A DNA stretch of 64,000 nucleotides from positions 34,529-98,528 of the forward strand of contig NZ_LARW01000090.1 in assembly GCF_000971055.1 (NCBI RefSeq), written 5' to 3'. The position numbers and the translations under genes are program-made. The DNA is from Sphingomonas sp. SRS2 (GTDB lineage Bacteria > Pseudomonadota > Alphaproteobacteria > Sphingomonadales > Sphingomonadaceae). This document shows positions 37,401-43,453 of this stretch, one piece after another (position 1 is the stretch's first letter; every line of letters starts with the position of its first letter). The notes beneath the pieces are model-generated. The model saw only the letters and a list, made by a program, of their open reading frames with translations. It made no database searches and had not been told where the DNA came from.

Positions 37401-37652
37401 TCATGCCTGCCTCGCCCGAATGCGGGTCAGCAAAAGGTCGGCACCGGCGGCCCAGCGAACCAGTGTCTCTTCACGCCTAGGATATAGGATCGCGTCGATC
37501 GTCTCGATCAGTTCTTCGATCATGTAGTCGGCATCGGCACCGATCTCGGTGGCCATCGAAAGGGCGGCGGCATAGCCCTCGTTCCAATCTTCCGACTGGA
37601 TTGTGTCGTTGCCGCCAAGTGCGTCGATCTTTCGTTCGTAGGTAAATGCCAT
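37401..37652 (-). CDS. Unknown phage protein
   Basis: The 83-residue, acidic and helical protein starts MAFTYERKIDALGGNDTIQS. The stretch DYMIEELIETIDAIL suggests one amphipathic helix. It is separated from its upstream neighbour by 2 bases. Confidence 0.65.
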   Translation of the reverse strand: MAFTYERKIDALGGNDTIQSEDWNEGYAAALSMATEIGADADYMIEELIETIDAILYPRREETLVRWAAGADLLLTRIRARQA

Positions 37653-37654
37653 GA

Positions 37655-37969
37655 TCAGCCTCCAAACTGCTTGCCGTAGAAGGCGGCACCCGAAACCATC
37701 ACATGCCGCTCGTAAGCTGGCGGGATGCGGGTGTCGGCGAGATAGCGGGCGGCTAGGTCTTCACCGCGCCAGTCCTCTTGCTCGGCAAGATCGACGGCGA
37801 TCAGGTCCACACCGTAGTCGGCCTTGTCGTAGCCTATCGAGCAGCCCGAGAACCGCTGAAGCTGGCGCTTGATGAGGCGCAGGGCTTCCCGGTCGGACAG
37901 CGCGTCAAACGCTTCCATGTACGGCAATTCCTGCGCGGGGATGATGCTATCGTGATCGTGAACGCCCAT
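37655..37969 (-). CDS. Unknown phage protein
   Basis: The 104-residue protein begins MGVHDHDSIIPAQELPYMEA. No domain is recognised. A 90-base non-coding stretch with a partial GGTCGG/CCGACC inverted repeat precedes it (37970-38059). Confidence 0.65.
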   Translation of the reverse strand: MGVHDHDSIIPAQELPYMEAFDALSDREALRLIKRQLQRFSGCSIGYDKADYGVDLIAVDLAEQEDWRGEDLAARYLADTRIPPAYERHVMVSGAAFYGKQFGG

Positions 37970-38059
37970 GTTGGGTATCCTTCAATGGTGGCTCCAGTCG
38001 GTCGGGGTCTTCGGGGCTAGCCGACCGGGGCCTTCGCTCCGTGGGGACGGGCGAATTGG

Positions 38060-38461
38060 TTAAGCTGCGGCATCCAAGAGCCCGAGCAGCGCCTTGCGCT
38101 CGTCTGAGTTGAGGCGCGAAGCCTCAGCGGCTTTAGAGAGCCGGACGAGCATGTCGGCCTGCACGGAGGCGGGCGATTTCTCGAAGCGGACTCCGAGCTG
38201 CTCGATTTTCTGCTTCCACCACATATAGTCGGTGACGGTGAGTTCGATTGCCCACTGCTCGGATTTCCTAGCAGTTTTCACATTCACTGAAACCGATCCG
38301 AATGATGTGACTGCATCGGTCGGGATCACCTCAACGAGCTGTCGGTAGAAAGCGAGGAATGAGGCGTGCTCAGCGTCGCGCCGCCCTTTTGCTGTGACTG
38401 CAATGTCAGCGATCGACTTGAACAAATCCGCGCTCAGTAATTTCCGCATCATCTTCTCCAT
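38060..38461 (-). CDS. Unknown phage protein
   Basis: The 133-residue protein begins MEKMMRKLLSADLFKSIADI and ends with a helical, charged C-terminus (LSKAAEASRLNSDERKALLG). Its ribosome site (GGCAGGAAG) lies within the repeated 26-base element. No function is recognised. Confidence 0.65.
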   Translation of the reverse strand: MEKMMRKLLSADLFKSIADIAVTAKGRRDAEHASFLAFYRQLVEVIPTDAVTSFGSVSVNVKTARKSEQWAIELTVTDYMWWKQKIEQLGVRFEKSPASVQADMLVRLSKAAEASRLNSDERKALLGLLDAAA

Positions 38462-38467
38462 CACGTT

Positions 38468-38493
38468 CGCTTCCTGCCGGGGCAGGGGGTTGG
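38468..38493 (-). repeat. 26-bp intergenic repeat, copy 1
   Basis: The same 26 bases recur at 38807-38832, and a degenerate third copy precedes 39972. The centre CTGCCGGGGCAG is a small hairpin. Read leftward, the element supplies AGGAAG as ribosome site for the gene starting at 38461. Confidence 0.7.
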
Positions 38494-38787
38494 TTAATCT
38501 CTGGAACGACGCTCGATTTCGTCGTCGCGACCCGACTCCCAATCGGCCATCAGGGCCGCGTGGAAATCATCGTCGGCCATCAGCAAATCGATCAGCCAAT
38601 CCGCCTTCACGAAGCCGATAAGCGGTTCAGCCGTGTCGATCGTGACCCCAGTGATTGCGCACGATGCGGGTTCGTCTGGGCTCTCGCGACCGGGGCTCAA
38701 ATATGCCGGGCGATATTCGTACGAGACGATTACCGGGATACTCAGGTTGCCATCAGCGAAGAACATGTGCGTTCTGAATTTGGCCAC
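38494..38787 (-). CDS. Unknown phage protein
   Basis: The 97-residue protein starts with GTG 38787 after GGAGAATTAAAAC. It is acidic in its C-terminal half (LIDLLMADDDFHAALMADWE). No family is recognised. It lies between the two copies of the 26-bp repeat. Confidence 0.65.
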   Translation of the reverse strand: MAKFRTHMFFADGNLSIPVIVSYEYRPAYLSPGRESPDEPASCAITGVTIDTAEPLIGFVKADWLIDLLMADDDFHAALMADWESGRDDEIERRSRD

Positions 38788-38806
38788 GTTTTAATTCTCC
38801 ATCCTG

Positions 38807-38832
38807 CGCTTCCTGCCGGGGCAGGGGGTTGG
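38807..38832 (-). repeat. 26-bp intergenic repeat, copy 2
   Basis: It is identical over 26 bases to 38468-38493 and directly abuts the duplicated 367-bp block that begins at 38831. Confidence 0.7.
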
Positions 38833-39197
38833 GTTGCTTAAAATCGAAGGTTGAGTCCGGCGGCGATGCCATGCGTGCCGATCAGCGAAATCTGGAAGAT
38901 GTCGCGCGCCGTGCTGTCGTAGCCAGCGGCCTCACCGATCAGGACGCTCCCGCCGATGTAGACGCCTTCCATCAGCAGGAAGGCTCCAACGGCGTCCGTG
39001 AGCGACAGGCGCTTTCCGAACAGGCCGCGAAGGGCCGGATTGCCCTCTTCGCAAGTGCGGCGGCGGGAACAACTATAGGTCGTGCCAGTGTCCAGCAGAG
39101 CGGCTGCGGCGTGCGCTGCGAAACGGTTGGGTCCGATCTTCTCGATCAGGCTTTCCGCTGCGGCAGGCTGCGCGGTGCAGGCCGTTGCGAGGAGGGC
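38831..39197. repeat. 367-bp direct duplication, left copy
   Basis: This block matches 39972-40338 with no gaps (constant offset 1141) and about four substitutions seen by eye. It contains nearly all of the small secreted-protein gene. Confidence 0.85.
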
Positions 39198-39215
39198 TAG
39201 GAGGAGGGGTTTCAT
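38838..39215 (-). CDS. Small exported protein, duplicate copy A
   Basis: The 125-residue protein has a signal peptide (LLLALLATACTAQPAAA; the Cys could instead be a lipobox) and a mature part with two cysteines (YSCSRRRTCEEGNP) that may form a disulfide, then two hydrophobic stretches (LSLTDAVGAFLLMEGVYIGG). It is almost identical to the gene at 39979-40374 except for its first residues. Its unknown role may be in the envelope. Confidence 0.7.
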   Translation of the reverse strand: MKPLLLALLATACTAQPAAAESLIEKIGPNRFAAHAAAALLDTGTTYSCSRRRTCEEGNPALRGLFGKRLSLTDAVGAFLLMEGVYIGGSVLIGEAAGYDSTARDIFQISLIGTHGIAAGLNLRF

Positions 39216-39922
39216 GCCATCACCTCAACGCGACGCAGGCACTCGACTAGCCCGGTAGCCAGCTTGTTTATGGCGTTGGCGTAGGCGTTGGCGTTGGCGT
39301 AGGCGTCGGCGTCGGCGTAGGCGTAGGCGTCGGCGTCGGCGTCGGCGTAGGCGTAGGCGTTGGCGTTGGCGTTGGCGTAGGCGTAGGCGTAGGCGTCGGC
39401 GTTGGCGTAGGCGTTGGCGTTGGCGTAGGCGTAGGCGTCGGCGTAGGCGTCGGCGTTCTTAAGGACTGGTTGCCACTCGCCCTTCGGCGCGACATCGCCC
39501 GCCAGAGCGCGCCGGTGGAGCGCCTGCAAAGCCTGATGTGGGGCCGGATCACGATCACGCTTGATAGCTGCGTCGATGCCCATCTGCGTCACGACATTGG
39601 CTTGCCAGTCATAGACGACACTGAAGGGAACATTGCCGTCGAGACGCTTCAGTTCGGCGTAGAAATCGCGACCCCATGCAAGGGCTTCGGCGGGCTTCTG
39701 ACGATCGAAAAACCATGGCACCATCTGAGCGAGCCAGCGGGGCATGATCGCGGCGGGGCATTTGCTTGGGCCGTCGACATCATCGCCGAGAACGCCAAGC
39801 GCACAGGCCAGATCACGGCCATCGTCACCGCGACCGTGCCATTGGCCCTGCACGATGCGGCCTTCCGTCAGATACTCTTCGTACCGGTCAAAGGCTTCCG
39901 CTGCTGTCTGAACAATTCCCAC
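39212..39922 (-). CDS. Phage protein with a 62-residue Ala-X repeat tail
   Basis: The 236-residue protein has a normal N-terminal domain of about 155 residues (RYEEYLTEGRIVQGQWHGRG, ALAWGRDFYAELKRLDGNVP). It is followed by strictly alternating Ala and Asn, Tyr or Asp encoded by 31 hexamers, and a short C-terminus (NKLATGLVECLRRVEVMA). The repeat keeps the frame with any copy number. Its stop overlaps the exported-protein start by 4 bases. No function is known to me. An alternating Ala-polar chain would form an extended or beta-type fibre; this is inference. Confidence 0.75.
   Translation of the reverse strand: MGIVQTAAEAFDRYEEYLTEGRIVQGQWHGRGDDGRDLACALGVLGDDVDGPSKCPAAIMPRWLAQMVPWFFDRQKPAEALAWGRDFYAELKRLDGNVPFSVVYDWQANVVTQMGIDAAIKRDRDPAPHQALQALHRRALAGDVAPKGEWQPVLKNADAYADAYAYANANAYANADAYAYAYANANANAYAYADADADAYAYADADAYANANAYANAINKLATGLVECLRRVEVMA
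39271..39456. repeat. 31-copy degenerate hexanucleotide tract
   Basis: The sequence is 31 uninterrupted units of NGGCGT on the plus strand, varying only at the first base: T ten times, A thirteen, C eight, never G. On the coding strand each unit is NAC-GCC-like, so the codons are AAC (Asn), TAC (Tyr) or GAC (Asp) alternating with Ala; CAC (His) is absent. Confidence 0.95.
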
Positions 39923-39971
39923 TGCAACACTCCATCCATTTCGCTTCCTTCGTGCCAGGACGAGGGGAGCT

Positions 39972-40338
39972 GGGTTGCTTAAAATCGAAGGTTGAGTCCG
40001 GCGGCGATGCCATGCGTGCCGATCAGCGAAATCTGGAAGATGTCGCGGGCCGTGCTATCGTAGCCAGCGGCCTCACCGATCAGGACGCTCCCGCCGATGT
40101 AGACGCCTTCCATCAGCAGGAAGGCTCCAACGGCGTCCGTGAGCGACAGGCGCTTTCCGAACAGGCCGCGAAGGGCCGGATTGCCCTCTTCGCAAGTGCG
40201 GCGGCGGGAACAACTATAGGTCGTGCCAGTGTCCAGCAGAGCGGCTGCGGTGTGCGCTGCGAAACGGTTGGGCCCGATCTTCTCGATCAGGCTTTCCGCT
40301 GCGGCAGGCTGCGCGGTGCAGGCCGTTGCGAGGAGGGC
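39972..40338. repeat. 367-bp direct duplication, right copy
   Basis: Partner of 38831-39197. Similarity stops abruptly on both sides, including within the signal-peptide codons. Confidence 0.85.
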
Positions 40339-40374
40339 AATTATCGTGGTGAGCTTGTGCACCTTGATCTCCAT
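39979..40374 (-). CDS. Small exported protein, duplicate copy B
   Basis: The 131-residue protein begins MEIKVHKLTTIIALLATACT and is otherwise like copy A with one visible amino-acid change (AAHTAA instead of AAHAAA). It appears to be the first gene of the leftward operon, with an operator-like motif at 40401-40417 just upstream. Which copy is ancestral is unclear; this one has the more typical basic signal-peptide start. Confidence 0.7.
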   Translation of the reverse strand: MEIKVHKLTTIIALLATACTAQPAAAESLIEKIGPNRFAAHTAAALLDTGTTYSCSRRRTCEEGNPALRGLFGKRLSLTDAVGAFLLMEGVYIGGSVLIGEAAGYDSTARDIFQISLIGTHGIAAGLNLRF

Positions 40375-40400
40375 GAGCCGGGGTGGCTCGATGAAGACAG

Positions 40401-40417
40401 TGTTCGCACATCGCGAA
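40401..40417. promoter_or_regulatory. Operator-like site before the leftward operon
   Basis: On the minus strand it reads TGTGCGAACA, the same ten bases as at 41114-41123 in the repressor region. It also contains the inverted repeat TTCGC-ACATC-GCGAA. It sits 27 bases before the first leftward gene, where a PL-type operator is expected. Confidence 0.5.
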
Positions 40418-40473
40418 CGCGGATGCAATAGCTTAGTTCGAATAATCCAAACTTTTTTGAGTGCGCACGAAAA

Positions 40474-40496
40474 AGCCCGGCGGATTAGGCCGGGCT
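40474..40496 (-). terminator. Terminator of the repressor transcript
   Basis: AGCCCGGC and GCCGGGCT form an 8-bp stem with a 7-base loop, followed by TTTTT on the minus strand. It ends the leftward transcript of the CI-like gene and the small membrane protein, separating it from the early operon. Confidence 0.8.
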
Positions 40497-40527
40497 GCGA
40501 TTCGTCAAGTGCGATGCTTGCGGTGGG

Positions 40528-40689
40528 CTAGGCTTGCTTTTCCGCCTCTCTGGCGGCGATCTCCGCGCGCTCGCCATCAGACAGGCCCGCAGGATCATCG
40601 GGCTCCAGTGTTGGGGCTCTGAGCATCATGTAAAACATGACCGACACCACAATTCCATACACGGCGGCGCAGATTGCCCAGAACGTCAT
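40528..40689 (-). CDS. 53-residue membrane protein downstream of the repressor
   Basis: The frame starts at ATG 40689, overlapping the repressor stop (ATGA). It has one N-terminal membrane helix (FWAICAAVYGIVVSVMFYMM) and an acidic, helical tail (SDGERAEIAAREAEKQA). Being co-transcribed with the repressor it should be made in the lysogen, so a superinfection-exclusion role is a reasonable guess. Confidence 0.6.
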   Translation of the reverse strand: MTFWAICAAVYGIVVSVMFYMMLRAPTLEPDDPAGLSDGERAEIAAREAEKQA

Positions 40690-41036
40690 TTTTCCCCCGC
40701 AATTCTGCGATGCCCGGCGATCTCCACTATATTCTGGTATGTCGCAGCTTCCGTGCCCGTGTCGACGACCTGTTTGGCCTCAGCATAAAAGCGGCGGAAT
40801 GCCATCGCGCGCGCGGGCGGGATGAGTAACTCGAAAGGCTCCAGCCCCAAACCCTCAGCAGCCGCCTTCAGAACTGACGGTGAAAAGGTTTGCGAGCCGT
40901 TGACAAGCTGGCTGGTCGTCGCCTTGGTCCAACCCGTTCGCTCCATCAAATCGACCTGTCGAGTGATGCCGAGCGCCGCCATCCATTCATTAAGGTACCA
41001 GGCGACGCCCGGCTTTTTTGTTCCACGTCTGGTCAT
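40686..41036 (-). CDS. CI-like phage repressor (XRE-type HTH)
   Basis: The 116-residue protein begins MTRRGTKKPGVAWYLNEWMA and contains an XRE helix-turn-helix (ITRQVDLMERTGWTKATTSQ, LVNGSQTFSPSVLKAAAEGL). It lacks the LexA/CI-type self-cleaving protease domain, so induction would need another route than RecA-driven autocleavage. It faces a Cro-like gene across a 93-base intergenic region, as in lambdoid switches. Confidence 0.8.
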   Translation of the reverse strand: MTRRGTKKPGVAWYLNEWMAALGITRQVDLMERTGWTKATTSQLVNGSQTFSPSVLKAAAEGLGLEPFELLIPPARAMAFRRFYAEAKQVVDTGTEAATYQNIVEIAGHRRIAGEK

Positions 41037-41044
41037 GCGCCTAT

Positions 41045-41123
41045 TGTGCGATCGCCCAGCAAAAATGTCGGCGCTCAATGTGCGTATTTTCGCTCTTGCC
41101 TCTGAGTTCGGATTGTGCGAACA
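41045..41123. promoter_or_regulatory. Switch operator region with three TGTGCG sites
   Basis: TGTGCG occurs at 41045, 41079 and 41114, spaced 34 and 35 bases, all on the same strand between the divergent cI-like and cro-like genes. The third is extended to TGTGCGAACA. They are candidate operators for the two regulators. Confidence 0.5.
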
Positions 41124-41129
41124 AGAGCT

Positions 41130-41351
41130 ATGGATATCACCACATACCGAACCGGACACGCCAAGCTCACCCTTGAGGACTTCGCTGCGGCGATCGGCCT
41201 TAAAAGCAAGGGGCAGATGTCGGAGATCGAGCGTAGCAACAAATGCTCCGTCGCTGTCGCGCTGGCTATCGAGGCTCATTCAAAAGGCCTGGTTGATGCC
41301 GCAGGGCTGAACTCTGATGTGGCCGCCGTACGGCAGAGTGTGGCCGCGTGA
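41130..41351 (+). CDS. Cro-like HTH protein
   Basis: The 73-residue protein (MDITTYRTGHAKLTLEDFAA, IGLKSKGQMSEIERSNKCSV) has a compact helix-turn-helix with the recognition helix after LKSKGQMSEIE. It is divergent from the CI-like gene. ATG 41130 is used rather than 41115 because it fits the fold. Confidence 0.75.
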   Translation: MDITTYRTGHAKLTLEDFAAAIGLKSKGQMSEIERSNKCSVAVALAIEAHSKGLVDAAGLNSDVAAVRQSVAA

Positions 41352-41356
41352 CGGCC

Positions 41357-41551
41357 CTATTTGATTCGGCGCAAAGTCGGCGGGCGATGGCTAGCCAGTT
41401 CAAGCGCGTCGAGCTTTGGCTGTGCTTGAGTAAAAAGCCCCTGAAGAGCCTTAGGCTTCCAATACGCGTGCTCCCCGTTGGGCCAAGTAAGGTGAAGAAG
41501 CCCATCGTCGATTTCAACGGCGGGCGCTTGGGTGACAATCGTAGCAACCAT
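41357..41551 (-). CDS. Small unknown protein, leftward
   Basis: The 64-residue frame has a strong ribosome site (GGGAGGGG, 9 bases upstream). The product has a clear beta-type pattern (VEIDDGLLHLTWPNGEHAYW) and a basic end. Its promoter region holds a TGTGC-GCACA palindrome. It ends 6 bases before the convergent cro-like stop. Confidence 0.6.
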   Translation of the reverse strand: MVATIVTQAPAVEIDDGLLHLTWPNGEHAYWKPKALQGLFTQAQPKLDALELASHRPPTLRRIK

Positions 41552-41568
41552 AACAGGACCCCTCCCAA

Positions 41569-41584
41569 TGTGCTCATTCGCACA
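41569..41584. promoter_or_regulatory. TGTGC/GCACA palindrome, candidate operator
   Basis: TGTGC and GCACA enclose TCATTC; the right half reads TTCGCACA, like the other candidate operators. It lies between the leftward 64-residue gene and the rightward early genes. Confidence 0.45.
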
Positions 41585-41691
41585 CTTTGGAGAATGGTCC
41601 GATTTGGATGCCTGTCGAGTCTAATCGCAGTTAATCCCGCGACTAGGTATTCGCCCGTATCCGAAACGTCGACTTGTGCACGGTGGGCCGC

Positions 41692-41868
41692 ATGAGCGAC
41701 GGCCTTCAAACCGCGATCATCATCGGCGTCCTGATCGCAGCCGCACCTATCGGCATATGGCTGTACGACGCCCCCGAACTCGCCCCCGACGATCAGGACG
41801 GTTGGAGCGATCGGGAGCGCGACGAGCTTCGCGTGATCGAGCATCACGAAGCGGGGCGCTGGGAATGA
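41692..41868 (+). CDS. Small single-pass membrane protein
   Basis: The 58-residue protein has one membrane helix (QTAIIIGVLIAAAPIGIWLY) and an acidic tail (DDQDGWSDRERDELRVIEHH). The plan is like the membrane protein beside the repressor. It is first in the rightward early operon, and its stop overlaps the next start. Confidence 0.65.
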   Translation: MSDGLQTAIIIGVLIAAAPIGIWLYDAPELAPDDQDGWSDRERDELRVIEHHEAGRWE

Positions 41869-42011
41869 GCGCGACCGCAATCAACGGCAAGCCCTGCCGC
41901 TTCATCACGGTTGACGCCGCTGGCGTACCGACGACCCGCGACATTCCGGTCTACAATCTGGCTGGCGTTCTTCGCGAGCATCAGCGGACGATCCGCAAGG
42001 TGGCGGCATGA
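41865..42011 (+). CDS. Unknown 48-residue phage protein
   Basis: The frame begins MSATAINGKPCRFITVDAAG, with ATGA overlaps to both neighbours. It has no recognised domain. Confidence 0.55.
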   Translation: MSATAINGKPCRFITVDAAGVPTTRDIPVYNLAGVLREHQRTIRKVAA

Positions 42012-42208
42012 GCGACATCACGATCCTCGGCGAACTCGCCCGCATCCGAGCCATGTTCCAGCAGCGCACGATCGCCAACGTCTTGCACGATCGCGTCCTT
42101 ACCGACGCCGAGCATGACGCCCTTCGCCTCCAGCCAGCAGCCCGGCGACACGATGATGGCGGAAAAGCCGCTCCGGTTTCGGATCAATCTCATGGAGAGG
42201 GCGTATGA
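42008..42208 (+). CDS. Unknown 66-residue phage protein
   Basis: The product starts MSDITILGELARIRAMFQQR; the first half is helical and the second half is polar. It overlaps the genes on both sides by 4 bases. Confidence 0.55.
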   Translation: MSDITILGELARIRAMFQQRTIANVLHDRVLTDAEHDALRLQPAARRHDDGGKAAPVSDQSHGEGV

Positions 42209-42657
42209 CGCACCGCAACAACAGCGGCGAGCGGAAACCCGTCGTTTTTTCCGCTTCCACCGTTTTGGAGGAGTTGGCGGAAGCCCTGCGCGCCATCAAA
42301 AAGGCCGATGGCCTGACCGATCTTGATCTGGCCGCCGTGCTGGGTCGCAGCGAAGATCAGGCGCTCAAGTATCGCAATGCCGATGCCGAGATGGGCGTCA
42401 TAGCCTTCGCGCGAGCCAGGCGCGAGTGGAATGGCCGGTTCACTGGTGGCCTCGATCGGCTGATCGCCGAGACACGCCCTGTCGCCGACGCCGACCGCGC
42501 TCACGGTAGCAAAGTCCTGAAGGCCGCGCTCGCGCTGTCGATCGCGCTTGAGGACAACAACCAGATCGACGCCCACGAAATCCGCGCCAACCGCTGCGCT
42601 TTGGAGCAGGCGCGCGATGCTTTGGACGAACTGCTTCGCCGGCCACGCGCCGCTTAA
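42205..42657 (+). CDS. HTH-containing phage early protein
   Basis: The 150-residue protein contains KADGLTDLDLAAVLGRSEDQ followed by ALKYRNADAEMGVIAFARAR, compatible with a helix-turn-helix, and a helical C-terminus. In other phages proteins of this kind sit near the cro gene and act as CII-type regulators; here this is inference from position. Confidence 0.55.
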   Translation: MTHRNNSGERKPVVFSASTVLEELAEALRAIKKADGLTDLDLAAVLGRSEDQALKYRNADAEMGVIAFARARREWNGRFTGGLDRLIAETRPVADADRAHGSKVLKAALALSIALEDNNQIDAHEIRANRCALEQARDALDELLRRPRAA

Positions 42658-42678
42658 TTCAACAGGGAAGGGATTACC

Positions 42679-43026
42679 ATGATCGACCCCGTATCTGCGT
42701 CCGCATTGATAGGTGCTGGAGTGCTTGTCAGCTCGTGTGGCTGGCTGGCGGTGTTGGGCCGCGTGAAGGCTACGCACTTGAAGCTGCGCGCTGAAGACGC
42801 TGCCTACAAAAAGAATGCCGACGAGTTCATCGTCGATCTGGAAACCAAACTGTCGGCTGAGAAGGTCGAACTGACCAACTCCCGCGCGCACAACAATGTG
42901 CTGTCACGCCGGAATCTCGAACTGAGCTTCGACAACGATAGCCTGCTCGCGCGCCTCAAGCCGTTCATCGTCAAGCGCCCGCGTGATGCGAAGGGCCACT
43001 TCATGCCCGATCAGGTGGCGGCATGA
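42679..43026 (+). CDS. Membrane-anchored coiled-coil phage protein
   Basis: The 115-residue protein has an N-terminal membrane helix (ASALIGAGVLVSSCGWLAVL) and a long coiled coil (DLETKLSAEKVELTNSRAHN). The layout is like Rz-type spanins, but no holin or endolysin is adjacent, and the C-terminus (GHFMPDQVAA) is unlike spanins. The role is unknown. Confidence 0.6.
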   Translation: MIDPVSASALIGAGVLVSSCGWLAVLGRVKATHLKLRAEDAAYKKNADEFIVDLETKLSAEKVELTNSRAHNNVLSRRNLELSFDNDSLLARLKPFIVKRPRDAKGHFMPDQVAA

Positions 43027-43169
43027 CGCACCACCTCTCACCAGAGCCCGACGTGATCCGCCGTCCGAGCGGTCTCACCTTCATCGATGTGCCGCATGGC
43101 TACCGGGATGCGCGGGCAAAGGGGCCGCAGCCGCGCTCCAATGACGGACGGTTTGCGCGTCGAACCTGA
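43023..43169 (+). CDS. Unknown 48-residue phage peptide
   Basis: The frame from ATG 43023 overlaps the previous stop (ATGA) and encodes MTHHLSPEPDVIRRPSGLTF and further, ending SNDGRFARRT. It is polar with no recognised domain. Confidence 0.5.
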   Translation: MTHHLSPEPDVIRRPSGLTFIDVPHGYRDARAKGPQPRSNDGRFARRT

Positions 43170-43249
43170 TTTGAGATCGCCGGGGGAAGGTGGCCCGCCC
43201 CTCCGAGATGAAGCGAAAGAGCGGGCCTGTTTGGACAAGGACACCCTAC

Positions 43250-43453
43250 ATGAAACACGAAACATTTCCACCCACCTCTGTCGATAGCTTCAACGTCCGC
43301 GAACGGCATGAGCTTTTCGACGAGGACAGCCGCTTTCGCCGCGAGTTGATCCGCATCGGCACAGAGCATGAGGAGCGGGTTGCCGAGATCAAGGCGCGCT
43401 TTCACGCTGACCGTAGCGCCTTCGCGGTGGCCAAGCTGGAGCGTGCGGCATGA
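43250..43453 (+). CDS. Unknown small phage protein
   Basis: The 67-residue protein begins MKHETFPPTSVDSFNVRERH, with AAGGA about 10 bases upstream. It is strongly helical with mixed charge (EDSRFRRELIRIGTEHEERV). It overlaps the nucleotidyltransferase start by 4 bases. Confidence 0.6.
   Translation: MKHETFPPTSVDSFNVRERHELFDEDSRFRRELIRIGTEHEERVAEIKARFHADRSAFAVAKLERAA

Noticed and set aside
38807..38832. The repeated 26-base elements near 38.5-38.8 kb as a CRISPR array
   Set aside because: Only two good copies, over 300 bases apart, separated by a protein gene; no spacer pattern and no cas genes.
39271..39456. Hexamer tract as target of a diversity-generating retroelement
   Set aside because: Variation is at one codon base, but no reverse transcriptase, template repeat or accessory gene is in the window, and slippage plus point changes explains a tandem repeat better.
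39268..39558. Minus-strand frame giving a long Thr-Pro repeat
   Set aside because: It is another frame of the same hexamer tract. The 236-residue frame has a real N-terminal domain and fits the overlapping gene string.
42679..43026. Rz-type spanin
   Set aside because: Membrane helix and coiled coil fit, but there is no holin or endolysin beside it, and it lies in the early recombination region.
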